From: Acinetobacter baumannii
Lineage (GTDB): Bacteria > Pseudomonadota > Gammaproteobacteria > Pseudomonadales > Moraxellaceae
Length of the DNA stretch: 64,000 nucleotides
Direction: 5' to 3'
Assembly: GCF_009759685.1 (NCBI RefSeq)
Contig: NZ_CP046654.1
Location: forward strand, 868,001-932,000
The notes beneath the pieces were generated by a model, which had not been told where the DNA came from, did no database searches, and saw only the letters and a program-made list of their open reading frames with translations. Positions 37,405-46,729 of the stretch are shown in pieces. Positions within the stretch are counted from its first letter, which is position 1. Every line of letters begins with the position of its first letter. A program made the translations under genes and the position numbers.

Positions 37405-38219
37405 GGACGAACCTCGTTATCTAAATAAGCTTGGTGGCTAAACTGATATTCAACCGGACCTTCTACCGAACCGGTTAAGAACTGTTTTACAAATGGAGAA
37501 GCATGTGCCTTGAGTTGCTCAGGTGTACCTTCACCCTGAATTCTGCCTTCAGCGACAACATAAATATAGTCGGCAATCGACAACGTCTCTGCCACATCAT
37601 GCGAGACAATAATGGTGGTTAAATCAAGTGCCTCTCGCAATGAGCGAATGAGACGCGTTAAAACACCCATCACAATCGGGTCTTGCCCCGCAAAAGGTTC
37701 GTCATACATAATTAAATCGGGATCAAGCGCAATTGCACGAGCTAAAGCGACCCGTCGGTTCATACCACCTGACAACTCAGTAGGCATAAGCTGTTCTGTT
37801 CCACGCAAGCCCACCGATTCAAGTTTTAAAGCGACCAGTTCTGCAATGAGATTTTCAGAAAGCTTAGTATGCGCACGAATTGGAAAAGCGACATTTTCAT
37901 AAACCGACATATCGGTAAATAAAGCTCCACTCTGGAACAGCATTCCCATACGCGCACGTGCTGCAAATAATTCCTGACGTGACATTTGAGCAATATCTTT
38001 GCCATCAAGCAAAACTTCGCCATGATCGGGAACAAGCTGTCCACCAATCAAGCGTAATAAGGTCGTTTTACCTGTACCAGATGGTCCCATAATGGCCGTG
38101 ATCTGGCCTCGACGTATATTTAAACTAATATTGTCATAAATGACGCGTTCCCCTCGGTTAAAACTCAAGTTTTTCACTTCAATCAGTGATTGAGTCGAGA
38201 GAGGAGTTTTATTATTCAT
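37401..38219 (-). CDS. mlaF: phospholipid ABC transporter ATP-binding protein MlaF
   Basis: A 272-residue ABC ATPase. Walker A GPSGTGKTT (residues 45-53), the Q-loop in GMLFQSGALFTDMSV, signature LSGGMNRR, Walker B LIMYDEPF and the H-loop in IIVSHD are all intact. An in-frame ATG four codons upstream (38231) directly abuts AGGA, too close to be used; ATG 38219 has it 12 nt away, so it is preferred with some doubt. It is the first gene of mlaFEDCB, a single operon by spacing. The C-terminus extends past the ATPase and in homologues wraps the partner subunit. Confidence 0.94.
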   Translation of the reverse strand: MNNKTPLSTQSLIEVKNLSFNRGERVIYDNISLNIRRGQITAIMGPSGTGKTTLLRLIGGQLVPDHGEVLLDGKDIAQMSRQELFAARARMGMLFQSGALFTDMSVYENVAFPIRAHTKLSENLIAELVALKLESVGLRGTEQLMPTELSGGMNRRVALARAIALDPDLIMYDEPFAGQDPIVMGVLTRLIRSLREALDLTTIIVSHDVAETLSIADYIYVVAEGRIQGEGTPEQLKAHASPFVKQFLTGSVEGPVEYQFSHQAYLDNEVRP

Positions 38220-38345
38220 AATGGCAATCATTCCTGCACTTTTATGCCCGCATACTATAACACTGAATTTTGGGAATCTTGTTGTAATTTTGACAAAAGC
38301 AAAACAAGCTAATATAGGAATAGGAGCTAGATTTTGAAAAGAAAT

Positions 38346-38531
38346 TTATTGATCGAGAACTTGAAACTGGTCTACGAAATGGCCAGTTAATAAAGCATAG
38401 GCAAAGTAAATTCCATTGCACAAAGCAAGTGCAATAAAAAGATATGGCAAACCATGTTGAAATAAGAATTTACTCAACCATGCCAAAGGCGACTCTTTTC
38501 GCTTACTTTTACGCATTATTACAATAAACAT
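38346..38531 (-). CDS. small putative membrane protein
   Basis: A 61-residue ORF. A basic N-terminus (MRKSKRKESP after a second ATG at 38516) is followed by one hydrophobic helix (GLPYLFIALALCNGIYFAYALL), then a short polar end. Neither ATG has a clear ribosome binding site. It is downstream of the DEAD-box helicase terminator and reads away from it. Composition is consistent with a real membrane protein, but no family is recognised. Confidence 0.5.
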   Translation of the reverse strand: MFIVIMRKSKRKESPLAWLSKFLFQHGLPYLFIALALCNGIYFAYALLTGHFVDQFQVLDQ

Positions 38532-38575
38532 TGAACTGTTTCACACTTTGTTATTTTATAACAAAACTAAAAAAT

Positions 38576-38608
38576 AAAAAAGGCCAGTATGTAAACTGGC
38601 CTTTTTTT
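38576..38608 (-). terminator. terminator after the DEAD-box helicase gene
   Basis: Stem AAAAAGGCCAGT / ACTGGCCTTTTT with a short loop and flanking A/T runs, 15 bp beyond the helicase stop; could act in both directions. Confidence 0.88.
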
Positions 38609-38622
38609 AAATCTCTTAAAGA

Positions 38623-40470
38623 TTAACGGTCGAATTTACGACGGCGCTCACCACGAGATTCTTGATTAAAGTGTTCTTCGCGAACTGCGCGACGCGGACG
38701 GTCTTCACCACCAAAGCTACGTTTTGGACGATCACCAAAACCACCTTCACGACGTGGACGATCTTCACCACCAAAGCTACGTTGTGGACGGTCACCGAAA
38801 CCGTTTTCACGACGTGGTTTATAGTCTACGCGGTTACCACGATTGTCATCATTTGAATCAAAACGAGGCTTATCGTTAAAACCACCTTCACGGCGTGGAC
38901 GATCTGAGTTGAACTCGCGACGCGGACGATCTTCACCACCGAAGCTACGTTTTGGACGGTCTTCAAAACCACCTTCACGACGTGGACGGTCTGAGTTGAA
39001 CTCGCGACGTGGACGGTCTTCACCACCGAAGCTACGTTTTGGACGGTCTTCAAAACCACCTTCACGACGTGGACGATCTGAGTTGAACTCGCGACGTGGA
39101 CGATCTTCGCCACCGAAAGCAGGACGCTCACCACGAGGCTTATCATCAAAGCTACGACGTGGACGATCATCACGACCACCTTCACGACGTTTGAAGTTAC
39201 CTTCACCTTCGAAACGACGACCACCGCCGAAACCGCCACCACGACGACCATCACGGCCACCGTTACCACCACGACCGCCTTCACGACGTGGACGAGCTGG
39301 AGGTGGAGATGGCTCTAAACCTTCAATTTCAGAAACATTTAAACGAGCTTCTAAGTAATCTTCAAGCGCACGGATTTTACCGCGTTCACGATAAGTCGCT
39401 AAAGTAATCGCTTGACCTGTACGACCAGCACGACCTGTACGACCAATACGGTGTACATAATCTTCATGCTTCATTGGTAAGCCGAAGTTAATAACGTGTG
39501 AAATTGTTGGAACGTCAAGACCACGTGCAGCAACGTCAGTAGCAACTAAGATTTTCGCACGGCCTTCACGGATACTACGTAAACGACGGTTACGAACTGT
39601 TTGCGGCATTGCACCGTGAAGTGCAACAACTGAATGACCTGCTTCTGCAAGTTCTTCAGCCAACATATCTGTATCTTCTTGTGTGCTCGCGAATACAACA
39701 GCTTGGTCAAGCGTTTCATCAGCCAACCAGTGAGTCAGAAGTTTCTTCTTGTGTTCGAAACCATCTGTCCAGTGTAAAGTTTGGGTGATGTCAGTATTGG
39801 TGCTGTGACCAGTTTCAATTGCAATACGCTCAGGTTCATTCATCATGCGCTCAGCAAGACGAATAATACGGTCAGCAAAAGTTGCAGAGAACATTAACGT
39901 TTGACCACGATTCGCAGCCAAGTCACTGATCGCTTCTAAGTCTTCAGAGAAACCAAGGTCTAACATACGGTCAGCTTCGTCCACGATTAAAGCATCAACT
40001 TTGTCTAGCTTTAATTGACGACGGTTAACTAAGTCTAATAAACGACCTGGAGTCGCAACTACAACTTGAGCACCTTTAAGCTGTTGAATTTGTTTACCAA
40101 AAGGCATACCACCCATAATTGCAGCAATACGAACACCTTTCATGTGACGTACAAAAGCAATTGCGTCTTGGCTAACTTGTTGAGCCAATTCACGTGTTGG
40201 GCATAAAACTAAAATGCTAGGCTGAGTCACTGCTTTCATACGTTCTTTGAACGGAACGAAAGTATCTTGACCTGCCAAATTATGTAATGTCGGTAATAAG
40301 AATGCAGCAGTTTTACCAGAACCAGTCTGGCTAGAAACAAGAAGGTCTTTACCTTCTAAAGCAGCAGGAATAGATTGTTCTTGCACAGGAGTTGGGTTAG
40401 TAAAACCTAAACCTTCAAGAGCTTGTTGTAAGGTTTCGTGCAAAGAAAATTCGGCAAAAGTTTTGCTCAT
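38623..40470 (-). CDS. DEAD-box RNA helicase with repetitive Arg-rich tail
   Basis: A 615-residue helicase. The Q-motif is FTNPTPVQEQSIP, motif I SSQTGSGKT, II DEAD, III SAT, VI HRIGRTGR. After about residue 380 the protein is Arg/Gly/Asp-rich, ending in tandem copies of a 29-residue unit (GGEDRPRREFNSDRPRREGG...). ATG 40470 (MSKTFAEFSLHET) is used; the frame continues upstream but there is no family match. It resembles RhlE/SrmB/DeaD-type proteins of rRNA and mRNA remodelling. The tail probably binds RNA non-specifically. It has an unusually long leader; cold or stress control is possible but not shown. Confidence 0.93.
   Translation of the reverse strand: MSKTFAEFSLHETLQQALEGLGFTNPTPVQEQSIPAALEGKDLLVSSQTGSGKTAAFLLPTLHNLAGQDTFVPFKERMKAVTQPSILVLCPTRELAQQVSQDAIAFVRHMKGVRIAAIMGGMPFGKQIQQLKGAQVVVATPGRLLDLVNRRQLKLDKVDALIVDEADRMLDLGFSEDLEAISDLAANRGQTLMFSATFADRIIRLAERMMNEPERIAIETGHSTNTDITQTLHWTDGFEHKKKLLTHWLADETLDQAVVFASTQEDTDMLAEELAEAGHSVVALHGAMPQTVRNRRLRSIREGRAKILVATDVAARGLDVPTISHVINFGLPMKHEDYVHRIGRTGRAGRTGQAITLATYRERGKIRALEDYLEARLNVSEIEGLEPSPPPARPRREGGRGGNGGRDGRRGGGFGGGRRFEGEGNFKRREGGRDDRPRRSFDDKPRGERPAFGGEDRPRREFNSDRPRREGGFEDRPKRSFGGEDRPRREFNSDRPRREGGFEDRPKRSFGGEDRPRREFNSDRPRREGGFNDKPRFDSNDDNRGNRVDYKPRRENGFGDRPQRSFGGEDRPRREGGFGDRPKRSFGGEDRPRRAVREEHFNQESRGERRRKFDR
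38700..39117. repeat. tandem repeats in the helicase tail
   Basis: Near-identical 87-bp units at about 38879, 38966 and 39053 (2.7 copies, to about 39117), and a 60-bp unit repeated near 38700 and 38760. They keep reading frame and encode the Arg-rich repeats, so unit number can vary without frameshift. Confidence 0.85.
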
Positions 40471-40741
40471 AGAGAGTTCCACCCCAAAGGGTGCTCCATT
40501 TTTAATAAATACAAATAGACATCGGCAAAAGCGGCAAAGCAAATATTAGCTGAATCTTATTATTCAGCAGCAATCCGAGTAACGACGATGTGGACTAAAC
40601 GCACGCTTGATTACGGCCGCAACCTGAAGAATCGCTGAGCGATTGGGGCGCAAGAAATGGTCCTCTCTATGGACAGCGTGCGCTTACAATGAATAGAACA
40701 GAATGTTCAGGTAATGAACGGAAATTTAAGTGCGTGGGCGG

Positions 40742-40769
40742 ATTATAGCAGAAAGAATTTAAAAGTCAT
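40742..40769 (-). promoter_or_regulatory. promoter of the DEAD-box helicase gene
   Basis: A perfect -10 TATAAT (40742-40747) lies on the minus strand, with a weak ATGACT -35 about 16 bp upstream. It predicts a leader of about 265 nt before the ATG. Confidence 0.6.
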
Positions 40770-40825
40770 GTGTTTTAATCAACTTTCTCGGTATTTCTAC
40801 TGTTATTTGTATTTTACCGACCATT

Positions 40826-40855
40826 AAAAAGTAAAACCCTCTATAAAAAGAGGGT
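40826..40855 (-). terminator. terminator after suhB
   Basis: On the minus strand ACCCTCT/AGAGGGT stem with a short A/T loop and a TTTTACTTTTT tail, 24 bp after the suhB stop. Confidence 0.75.
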
Positions 40856-40879
40856 CTTACTCAGAAATAACTTTTTAAA

Positions 40880-41710
40880 TTATTTTGCAGCTTTGTCCCA
40901 AGCAGGAACTACAGTTTGCATTAATGGCTTTAACATTTTCAGTGAGCATGCAATCACTTGACCATTTTCAAGTGAATCATTACCACCACGTGCGTCAACC
41001 ACAACACCACCAGCTTCCTTGATAATAAGCTCACCAGCAGCGATATCCCATGGTTTTAAACCAAGTTCAAAGAAACCATCAAAACGACCAGCAGCAACAT
41101 AAGCTAAGTCGAGAGCAGCTGAGCCACCACGACGGATTTGAGCACCCGCTTGTGTTACCGCCAAGAGTGATGCGAAATGTTGTTCTGCATAAGACACAAT
41201 TTCACCAGCACGTTTAGCACGGTAAGGGTGACCTACTGCCAAGAATGTATTTTCTAGGCTGTCTTTTACATTTACGCGAATACGGCGCTGGTTCATCACT
41301 GCACCACGGCCACGACTTGCAGAAAACAATTCGTCACGTACTGGATCGTAAATTACGCCGTGCTGAGTAACACCTTTGTGCTGAACAGCAATAGAAATAC
41401 AGAAATGAGGGAAACCATTAATAAAGTTTTGCGTGCCATCAAGAGGGTCGATCACCCAGCACCAGTCTGCATCGTGGCCTTTGCCCTCTTGCAAACCGAA
41501 CTCTTCACCTAAGAAGCTATGGTTTTTATAACTTTTACGTAATGTATCAATCGTCAATTGTTCTAAATAACGATCTACACGTGTTACAGGACCATCAATG
41601 CCTTTCTCTTCAACTTGCAAATCGAGCTTATGACGATTTTGATGCGCTTTTAAAAGCTCTTGACCAACTGTTTGAGCCGCACGCGCAGCCATCACCACCA
41701 TAGGTTCCAT
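40880..41710 (-). CDS. suhB: inositol-1-monophosphatase family protein SuhB
   Basis: A 276-residue Mg2+-dependent phosphatase (E. coli 267). Metal-site motifs: GEEFG (SFLGEEFGLQ), DPLDGT (WVIDPLDGTQNFINGFPHF) and WDIAAGELIIKEAGG. SuhB also acts in ribosomal-RNA antitermination in E. coli, besides inositol phosphate hydrolysis. ATG 41710 (MEPMVVMAARAAQ) is chosen; the frame upstream of it has no homology. It is close to the dxs end but a hairpin separates them. Confidence 0.94.
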   Translation of the reverse strand: MEPMVVMAARAAQTVGQELLKAHQNRHKLDLQVEEKGIDGPVTRVDRYLEQLTIDTLRKSYKNHSFLGEEFGLQEGKGHDADWCWVIDPLDGTQNFINGFPHFCISIAVQHKGVTQHGVIYDPVRDELFSASRGRGAVMNQRRIRVNVKDSLENTFLAVGHPYRAKRAGEIVSYAEQHFASLLAVTQAGAQIRRGGSAALDLAYVAAGRFDGFFELGLKPWDIAAGELIIKEAGGVVVDARGGNDSLENGQVIACSLKMLKPLMQTVVPAWDKAAK

Positions 41711-41762
41711 TGAACACCCACTACAATACAAATTTGAAGATTTTGACAAAGAATAATGCATA

Positions 41763-41798
41763 AAAGCGTATCCATTTTAGCAAATGAATACGCTTTTT
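41763..41798 (-). terminator. terminator after dxs
   Basis: Minus-strand stem GCGTATTCATT / AATGGATACGC (one G-U pair) with a short loop and a modest T-tail, 35 bp after the dxs stop and upstream of suhB. Confidence 0.6.
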
Positions 41799-41832
41799 GG
41801 GAAAAAATGTTTCGAAAAATTTTATTGAGGTA

Positions 41833-43737
41833 TTAAACCACCTGATTTACCTTAAGCCATGCTCGCTCAATCGAGTTCAAAATACCCTTAGCATCTAAAC
41901 CACAATCTTGTAGCATTTGATTATGTGTCGCCTGATGCAAGAACGAGTCTGGTAGACCTAAATTAATGATAGGTTTAACAATTTGTTCTTGAGCCATAAA
42001 CTCATTCACTGCACTACCCGCACCACCCATAATCGCGTGTTCTTCAACTGTCACGAATAAATGAGTATGCTCAGCCAAGTCTCGAATCATTTGTTCATCA
42101 AGCGGTTTTACGAAGCGCATATTTACAACACACACACTGACTTCATGTTTTTGCGCAAATTGCTCAGCTGCTTCCAGAGCAACCATGACACGACTACCAA
42201 ATGCTAAAACCGTAATCTGCTCATCACTGTTTGCTTTAATTTCTGCAACAATTTCAGCTTTACCCAATTCAAGAACAGTCATCTCTTTTTGGATTTCGAC
42301 GCCCACACCTGCACCACGTGGATAGCGTACCGCAGCCGGGCCATTATAGGCATAGGCCGTATGAAGCATTTGACGGCATTCATTTTCATCTTTCGGTGCC
42401 ATGATCACCATATTAGGCACAGTACGCATATAGGCATAGTCATATGCACCTGCATGCGTTGGACCATCTTCACCAACCAAGCCTGCACGGTCAATACCAA
42501 AAGTCACGTCAAGATTTTGCAATGCGACATCATGAATAAGCTGATCGTAACCACGCTGCAGGAATGTTGAATAAATGGCGACAACAGGTTTTAGCCCTTC
42601 GCATGCCATTCCTGCTGCAAGTGTTACAGCATGCTGCTCTGCAATCGCGACATCGAAGAAACGCTGAGGAAATTGCTTCGCAAATTTAACCATGCCCGAG
42701 CCTTCACACATTGCAGGCGTGATCGCAAGCAAACGCTCATCTTGTGCAGCTTCATCACATAACCACTCACCAAACACATCAGAGTATTTTGGTGGTGTTT
42801 TCCCGCCCGAAGCAGCATTAATTTTGCCAATCGCATGGTAAGTAATCGGGTCTGCTTCAGCAGGAGCAAAGCCTTTACCTTTCTTGGTATAAACGTGAAC
42901 TAAACGTGGACCTTTGCGTTTTTTGAGCGCGTTGAACACCTGAACCAACTGAGTGACATCGTGTCCATCAAAAGGCCCGAAATAATCAAAACCAATTGCT
43001 TTAAATAAATTATCTGCCGCATCGGTTGCAGATTGGTGTAACCGAGAGTTATATGTCCATTTTGGGTGTGGCTGGATATAAGCTTCACCATGTTCATTGA
43101 CATTAACTAAATGACCTTTTTCCCAAATTGCAGCTAAATGTTTGGCAAAGCCACCTGTACTGCAAGAAATCGACATATCGTTGTCATTGAGTACAACAAT
43201 TAAATCTGCATCATGAGCAACAGCATCATTCATTGCTTCAAATGCCATGCCCGCAGTCATTGCACCATCACCCACAATACAAACGACTTCACATGGGTCT
43301 TTCTGATAGCGACGTGCCAAAGACATACCCAAACCAGCTGAAATAGCAGTTGAAGAATGCCCTACCCCAAAGGTATCAAAAACAGACTCTTCTCTGGCTG
43401 GGAAAGCAGCCAATCCATTTTTAGCGCGAATGGTCGTAATTTGTTCACGACGTCCAGTCAGGATTTTATGTGGGTATGCTTGGTGTCCCACATCCCAAAC
43501 TAAACGGTCATTTGGTGTATTAAAGCAATAATGCAGCGCTACCGTCAGCTCAACCACGCCGAGGTTAGCACCGAAATGGCCACCACTCTGGCCTGCTGCA
43601 TATAAAATATATTGACGCAACTCATCAGCCACTTGTAGTAATTGGCTATGCTCGAGCTGACGTAATTGTTGAGGATGATCAATCGCATCTAACAATGGCG
43701 TAACAGGGCGTTGAGTTGGAATTTCGGTATACAACAT
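41833..43737 (-). CDS. dxs: 1-deoxy-D-xylulose-5-phosphate synthase
   Basis: A 634-residue thiamine-diphosphate enzyme (E. coli 620) that condenses pyruvate and glyceraldehyde 3-phosphate, entering the MEP isoprenoid pathway; it also feeds thiamine and pyridoxal synthesis. Seen: TPP motif [18 protein letters not shown] with LNDNDMSIS, the catalytic-His regions [14 protein letters not shown] and [12 protein letters not shown], and the transketolase C-terminal half ([21 protein letters not shown]). ATG 43737 is chosen; a TTG three codons upstream also opens the frame. A good promoter lies about 55 bp upstream. Confidence 0.97.
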   Translation of the reverse strand: MLYTEIPTQRPVTPLLDAIDHPQQLRQLEHSQLLQVADELRQYILYAAGQSGGHFGANLGVVELTVALHYCFNTPNDRLVWDVGHQAYPHKILTGRREQITTIRAKNGLAAFPAREESVFDTFGVGHSSTAISAGLGMSLARRYQKDPCEVVCIVGDGAMTAGMAFEAMNDAVAHDADLIVVLNDNDMSISCSTGGFAKHLAAIWEKGHLVNVNEHGEAYIQPHPKWTYNSRLHQSATDAADNLFKAIGFDYFGPFDGHDVTQLVQVFNALKKRKGPRLVHVYTKKGKGFAPAEADPITYHAIGKINAASGGKTPPKYSDVFGEWLCDEAAQDERLLAITPAMCEGSGMVKFAKQFPQRFFDVAIAEQHAVTLAAGMACEGLKPVVAIYSTFLQRGYDQLIHDVALQNLDVTFGIDRAGLVGEDGPTHAGAYDYAYMRTVPNMVIMAPKDENECRQMLHTAYAYNGPAAVRYPRGAGVGVEIQKEMTVLELGKAEIVAEIKANSDEQITVLAFGSRVMVALEAAEQFAQKHEVSVCVVNMRFVKPLDEQMIRDLAEHTHLFVTVEEHAIMGGAGSAVNEFMAQEQIVKPIINLGLPDSFLHQATHNQMLQDCGLDAKGILNSIERAWLKVNQVV

Positions 43738-44040
43738 ATGTGGCAAAGCCTTTATAAGCCTGGCAAATCCTAAGCTGGGTCAAAATGGGTCGATCATACA
43801 ATCGAATGAAGTCACCTTCAATCAGCCACATTTGCGAACGAGATCATGCAAAGCAGTCTCTCATACAGTATGGGTATGGTTGGCAGATTATCCTGAATAA
43901 TCTGACTATTTATCAACTATTATCGTCTTCTTTATACAAAAAAGAAAACCTTAGTGTGCAAAATGATTATGACAATTCGACCAATCTCCCAGCATTACGC
44001 TATACTTTAAACCGTTTTCGGTTAAAAGATGAGTTAATCT
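43738..44040. other. 303-bp divergent gap between dxs and ribA
   Basis: No gene is supported; a 101-residue frame that crosses into ribA is rejected. It contains the dxs promoter (minus strand), a ribA-side TATACT box at 44001-44006 with no good -35, and two small hairpins: one near 43895 (AGATTAT/ATAATCT) and AACCG-TTTT-CGGTT near 44010, just before the ribA start. Confidence 0.6.
43793..43821 (-). promoter_or_regulatory. dxs promoter
   Basis: TTGAAG (43816-43821), 17-bp spacer and TATGAT (43793-43798) on the minus strand, about 55 bp upstream of the dxs ATG. Confidence 0.65.
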
Positions 44041-44643
44041 GTGCCTATAGAGTTCATTGCAACATCAAAACTCCCGACCGCTTTTGGTGAATTCAATATT
44101 TCTGTGTTTCAAGATCCAGCAACAGGTGAAGAACATGTGGCACTTTCTAAAGGGTTAGAAAATCCGCCAACAGGTCCTGTTTTAGTCCGTGTACATTCTG
44201 AATGTTTAACAGGTGATGCTTTTGCATCATTAAAATGTGATTGTGGCCCACAACTACAAGCCACTCAAAAACTCATCAATGAAGCAGGACAAGGCGTAAT
44301 TCTATATTTACGCCAAGAAGGTCGTGGAATTGGTTTAACCAATAAAATTCGTGCTTATGCCCTACAAGATCAGGGACACGATACAGTAGATGCCAATTTA
44401 CTACTGAATTTACCTGCCGATGCACGTCGTTACGATATGTGTAGCATCATGCTCGATCACTTAAAAGTAAAAGAAGTAAAGTTAATTACCAATAATCCTT
44501 TGAAAATTCAGGCACTCAAAGATCAAGGTATTAACGTTGTAGACCGTGTACCGTTAACCGTAGGTCGTAATCCTTTTAATGAACAATATTTAAAAACCAA
44601 ACGTGAAAGAATGGATCACCTTTACCAAAAAGATGATTTTTGA
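44041..44643 (+). CDS. ribA: GTP cyclohydrolase II
   Basis: A 200-residue enzyme (E. coli 196) converting GTP to the diaminopyrimidine that starts riboflavin synthesis. The zinc ligands Cys55, Cys66 and Cys68 ([17 protein letters not shown]) match E. coli 54/65/67, and [22 protein letters not shown] is the catalytic block. GTG at 44041 is the start ([18 protein letters not shown]), in register with E. coli RibA. No ribB domain is fused. A strong terminator follows, so it is transcribed alone. Confidence 0.95.
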   Translation: MPIEFIATSKLPTAFGEFNISVFQDPATGEEHVALSKGLENPPTGPVLVRVHSECLTGDAFASLKCDCGPQLQATQKLINEAGQGVILYLRQEGRGIGLTNKIRAYALQDQGHDTVDANLLLNLPADARRYDMCSIMLDHLKVKEVKLITNNPLKIQALKDQGINVVDRVPLTVGRNPFNEQYLKTKRERMDHLYQKDDF

Positions 44644-44672
44644 TTTCAAGTCCAAAATTTAAAAATTATATT

Positions 44673-45721
<1,049 letters not shown>

Positions 45722-45732
45722 TTTTTTGTTTT

Positions 45733-45772
45733 GGGGATTCTTTGGCTTCCACCCTAAAGAATCTCCTTTTTT
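45733..45772 (+). terminator. terminator after hemF
   Basis: Stem GGGGATTCTTT / AAAGAATCTCC (one G-U pair), a 12-nt loop and TTTTTT, 11 bp after the stop. Confidence 0.85.
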
Positions 45773-45894
45773 GATTTCCATTTGCCTTCATTCAAATATT
45801 TTTTCTTGTGCTATTTTGACTTATAGTGAGGCCTGCTAAATATTCAGTGCAGGCTCTATCTGCCTCATGCCATTTTAAAATTTTGGATATAACA

Positions 45895-46683
45895 ATGACC
45901 AAACAGTTTGCAGTAATTGGCAATCCGATCGAACAATCACGCTCTCCTGAATTGCATCATGCTTTCGCTGAAAAAACAGGTGTTGATCTAAACTATCAAA
46001 AACGGCTTGCTCCTCTTGACGGTTTTGAATCGAGCATGCGAAGTTTTTTTGCAGAAGGCGGCAGTGGTATGAACGTTACTGTTCCTTTTAAAGAGCAAGC
46101 TTTTGCTTTATGTGATGTGTTAACCGATCGTGCTCAAATTGCTAAAGCTGTAAATACCTTATGGATGGAAAATGGCAAATTACATGGTGACAATACAGAC
46201 GGCCAAGGCTTAGTTGCCGCAATTCAAGCTTTAGAATGGAATCTTGAAAATACAACTATTTTAATTTTAGGAGCTGGCGGCGCAACGCGTGGTGTTATTT
46301 ATCCCCTTGTACAGGCTGGTGCCCAAAAAATCGTCATTGCAAACCGAACTTTAGCTCGTGCAGAACAACTTGTAGATGACTTAAAAACAGCAGTTCCACA
46401 AGCCCAATTACAAGCAATTTCCCTAAATGATTTAGAAGGCGATTTTGATATTGTGATTAATGCAACTTCGGCAAGTCTTTCAGGCGATGCTTTACAACTA
46501 CCTGAAAAATTAAAATTTAAATATGCCTATGAAATGGCTTATGGCAAACCTTCTAGTTTCCTTGATCAAGCGAAACAGCGTAATGTGCCTTATGCGGAAG
46601 GTTTTGGCATGTTAGTAGGCCAAGCTATTGAAGCCTTCTCTATCTGGAATAATGTACGACCACAATTAAAAGATTTTCTATAA
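45895..46683 (+). CDS. aroE: shikimate dehydrogenase
   Basis: A 262-residue NADPH-dependent dehydrogenase (E. coli 272) of the aromatic amino acid pathway. Substrate-site motifs: NPIEQSRSPELHH (shikimate binding Ser pair), NVTVPFKE with the catalytic Lys, and GDNTDGQG. The nucleotide loop is GAGGATRG. ATG 45895 is chosen with GGAT about 8 nt upstream; an in-frame start 23 codons earlier lies within the leader. It is alone, followed by a strong terminator. Confidence 0.96.
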   Translation: MTKQFAVIGNPIEQSRSPELHHAFAEKTGVDLNYQKRLAPLDGFESSMRSFFAEGGSGMNVTVPFKEQAFALCDVLTDRAQIAKAVNTLWMENGKLHGDNTDGQGLVAAIQALEWNLENTTILILGAGGATRGVIYPLVQAGAQKIVIANRTLARAEQLVDDLKTAVPQAQLQAISLNDLEGDFDIVINATSASLSGDALQLPEKLKFKYAYEMAYGKPSSFLDQAKQRNVPYAEGFGMLVGQAIEAFSIWNNVRPQLKDFL

Positions 46684-46686
46684 ACC

Positions 46687-46719
46687 AAAAAAAGAACCTA
46701 CATATGTAGGTTCTTTTTT
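46687..46719. terminator. bidirectional terminator after aroE
   Basis: Stem AAAAAGAACCTACA / TGTAGGTTCTTTTT with a tiny loop and A/T runs on both sides, between convergent aroE and the lipoprotein gene. Confidence 0.9.
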
Positions 46720-46729
46720 ATCTTACTTA

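Larger units (their letters stand above)
40471..40879. other. 409-bp gap: helicase leader and suhB terminator
   Basis: No gene. From the predicted start near 40735 to the helicase ATG is a leader of about 265 nt. Close to the ATG a hairpin CACCC-TTTG-GGGTG (40480-40493, minus strand) overlaps the GGTGG part of the ribosome binding site. The distal part holds the helicase promoter and the suhB terminator. No small ORF with a convincing start was found. Confidence 0.6.

Noticed and set aside
38626..38820. CRISPR-like regular repeats
   Set aside because: Repeat units encode in-frame protein repeats, are adjacent without unique spacers and have no cas genes nearby.
38843..39358. Plus-strand Arg/Pro-rich ORF opposite the helicase tail
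   Set aside because: It is the antisense reading of the helicase repeats; the biased composition is a by-product.
43738..44040. FMN riboswitch upstream of ribA
   Set aside because: The gap is short, lacks the conserved RFN-element segments I would recognise, and ribA-only loci rarely carry one.
43785..44090. 101-residue plus-strand ORF before ribA
   Set aside because: Overlaps the ribA start in another frame, has no homology or ribosome binding site, and covers the dxs promoter.
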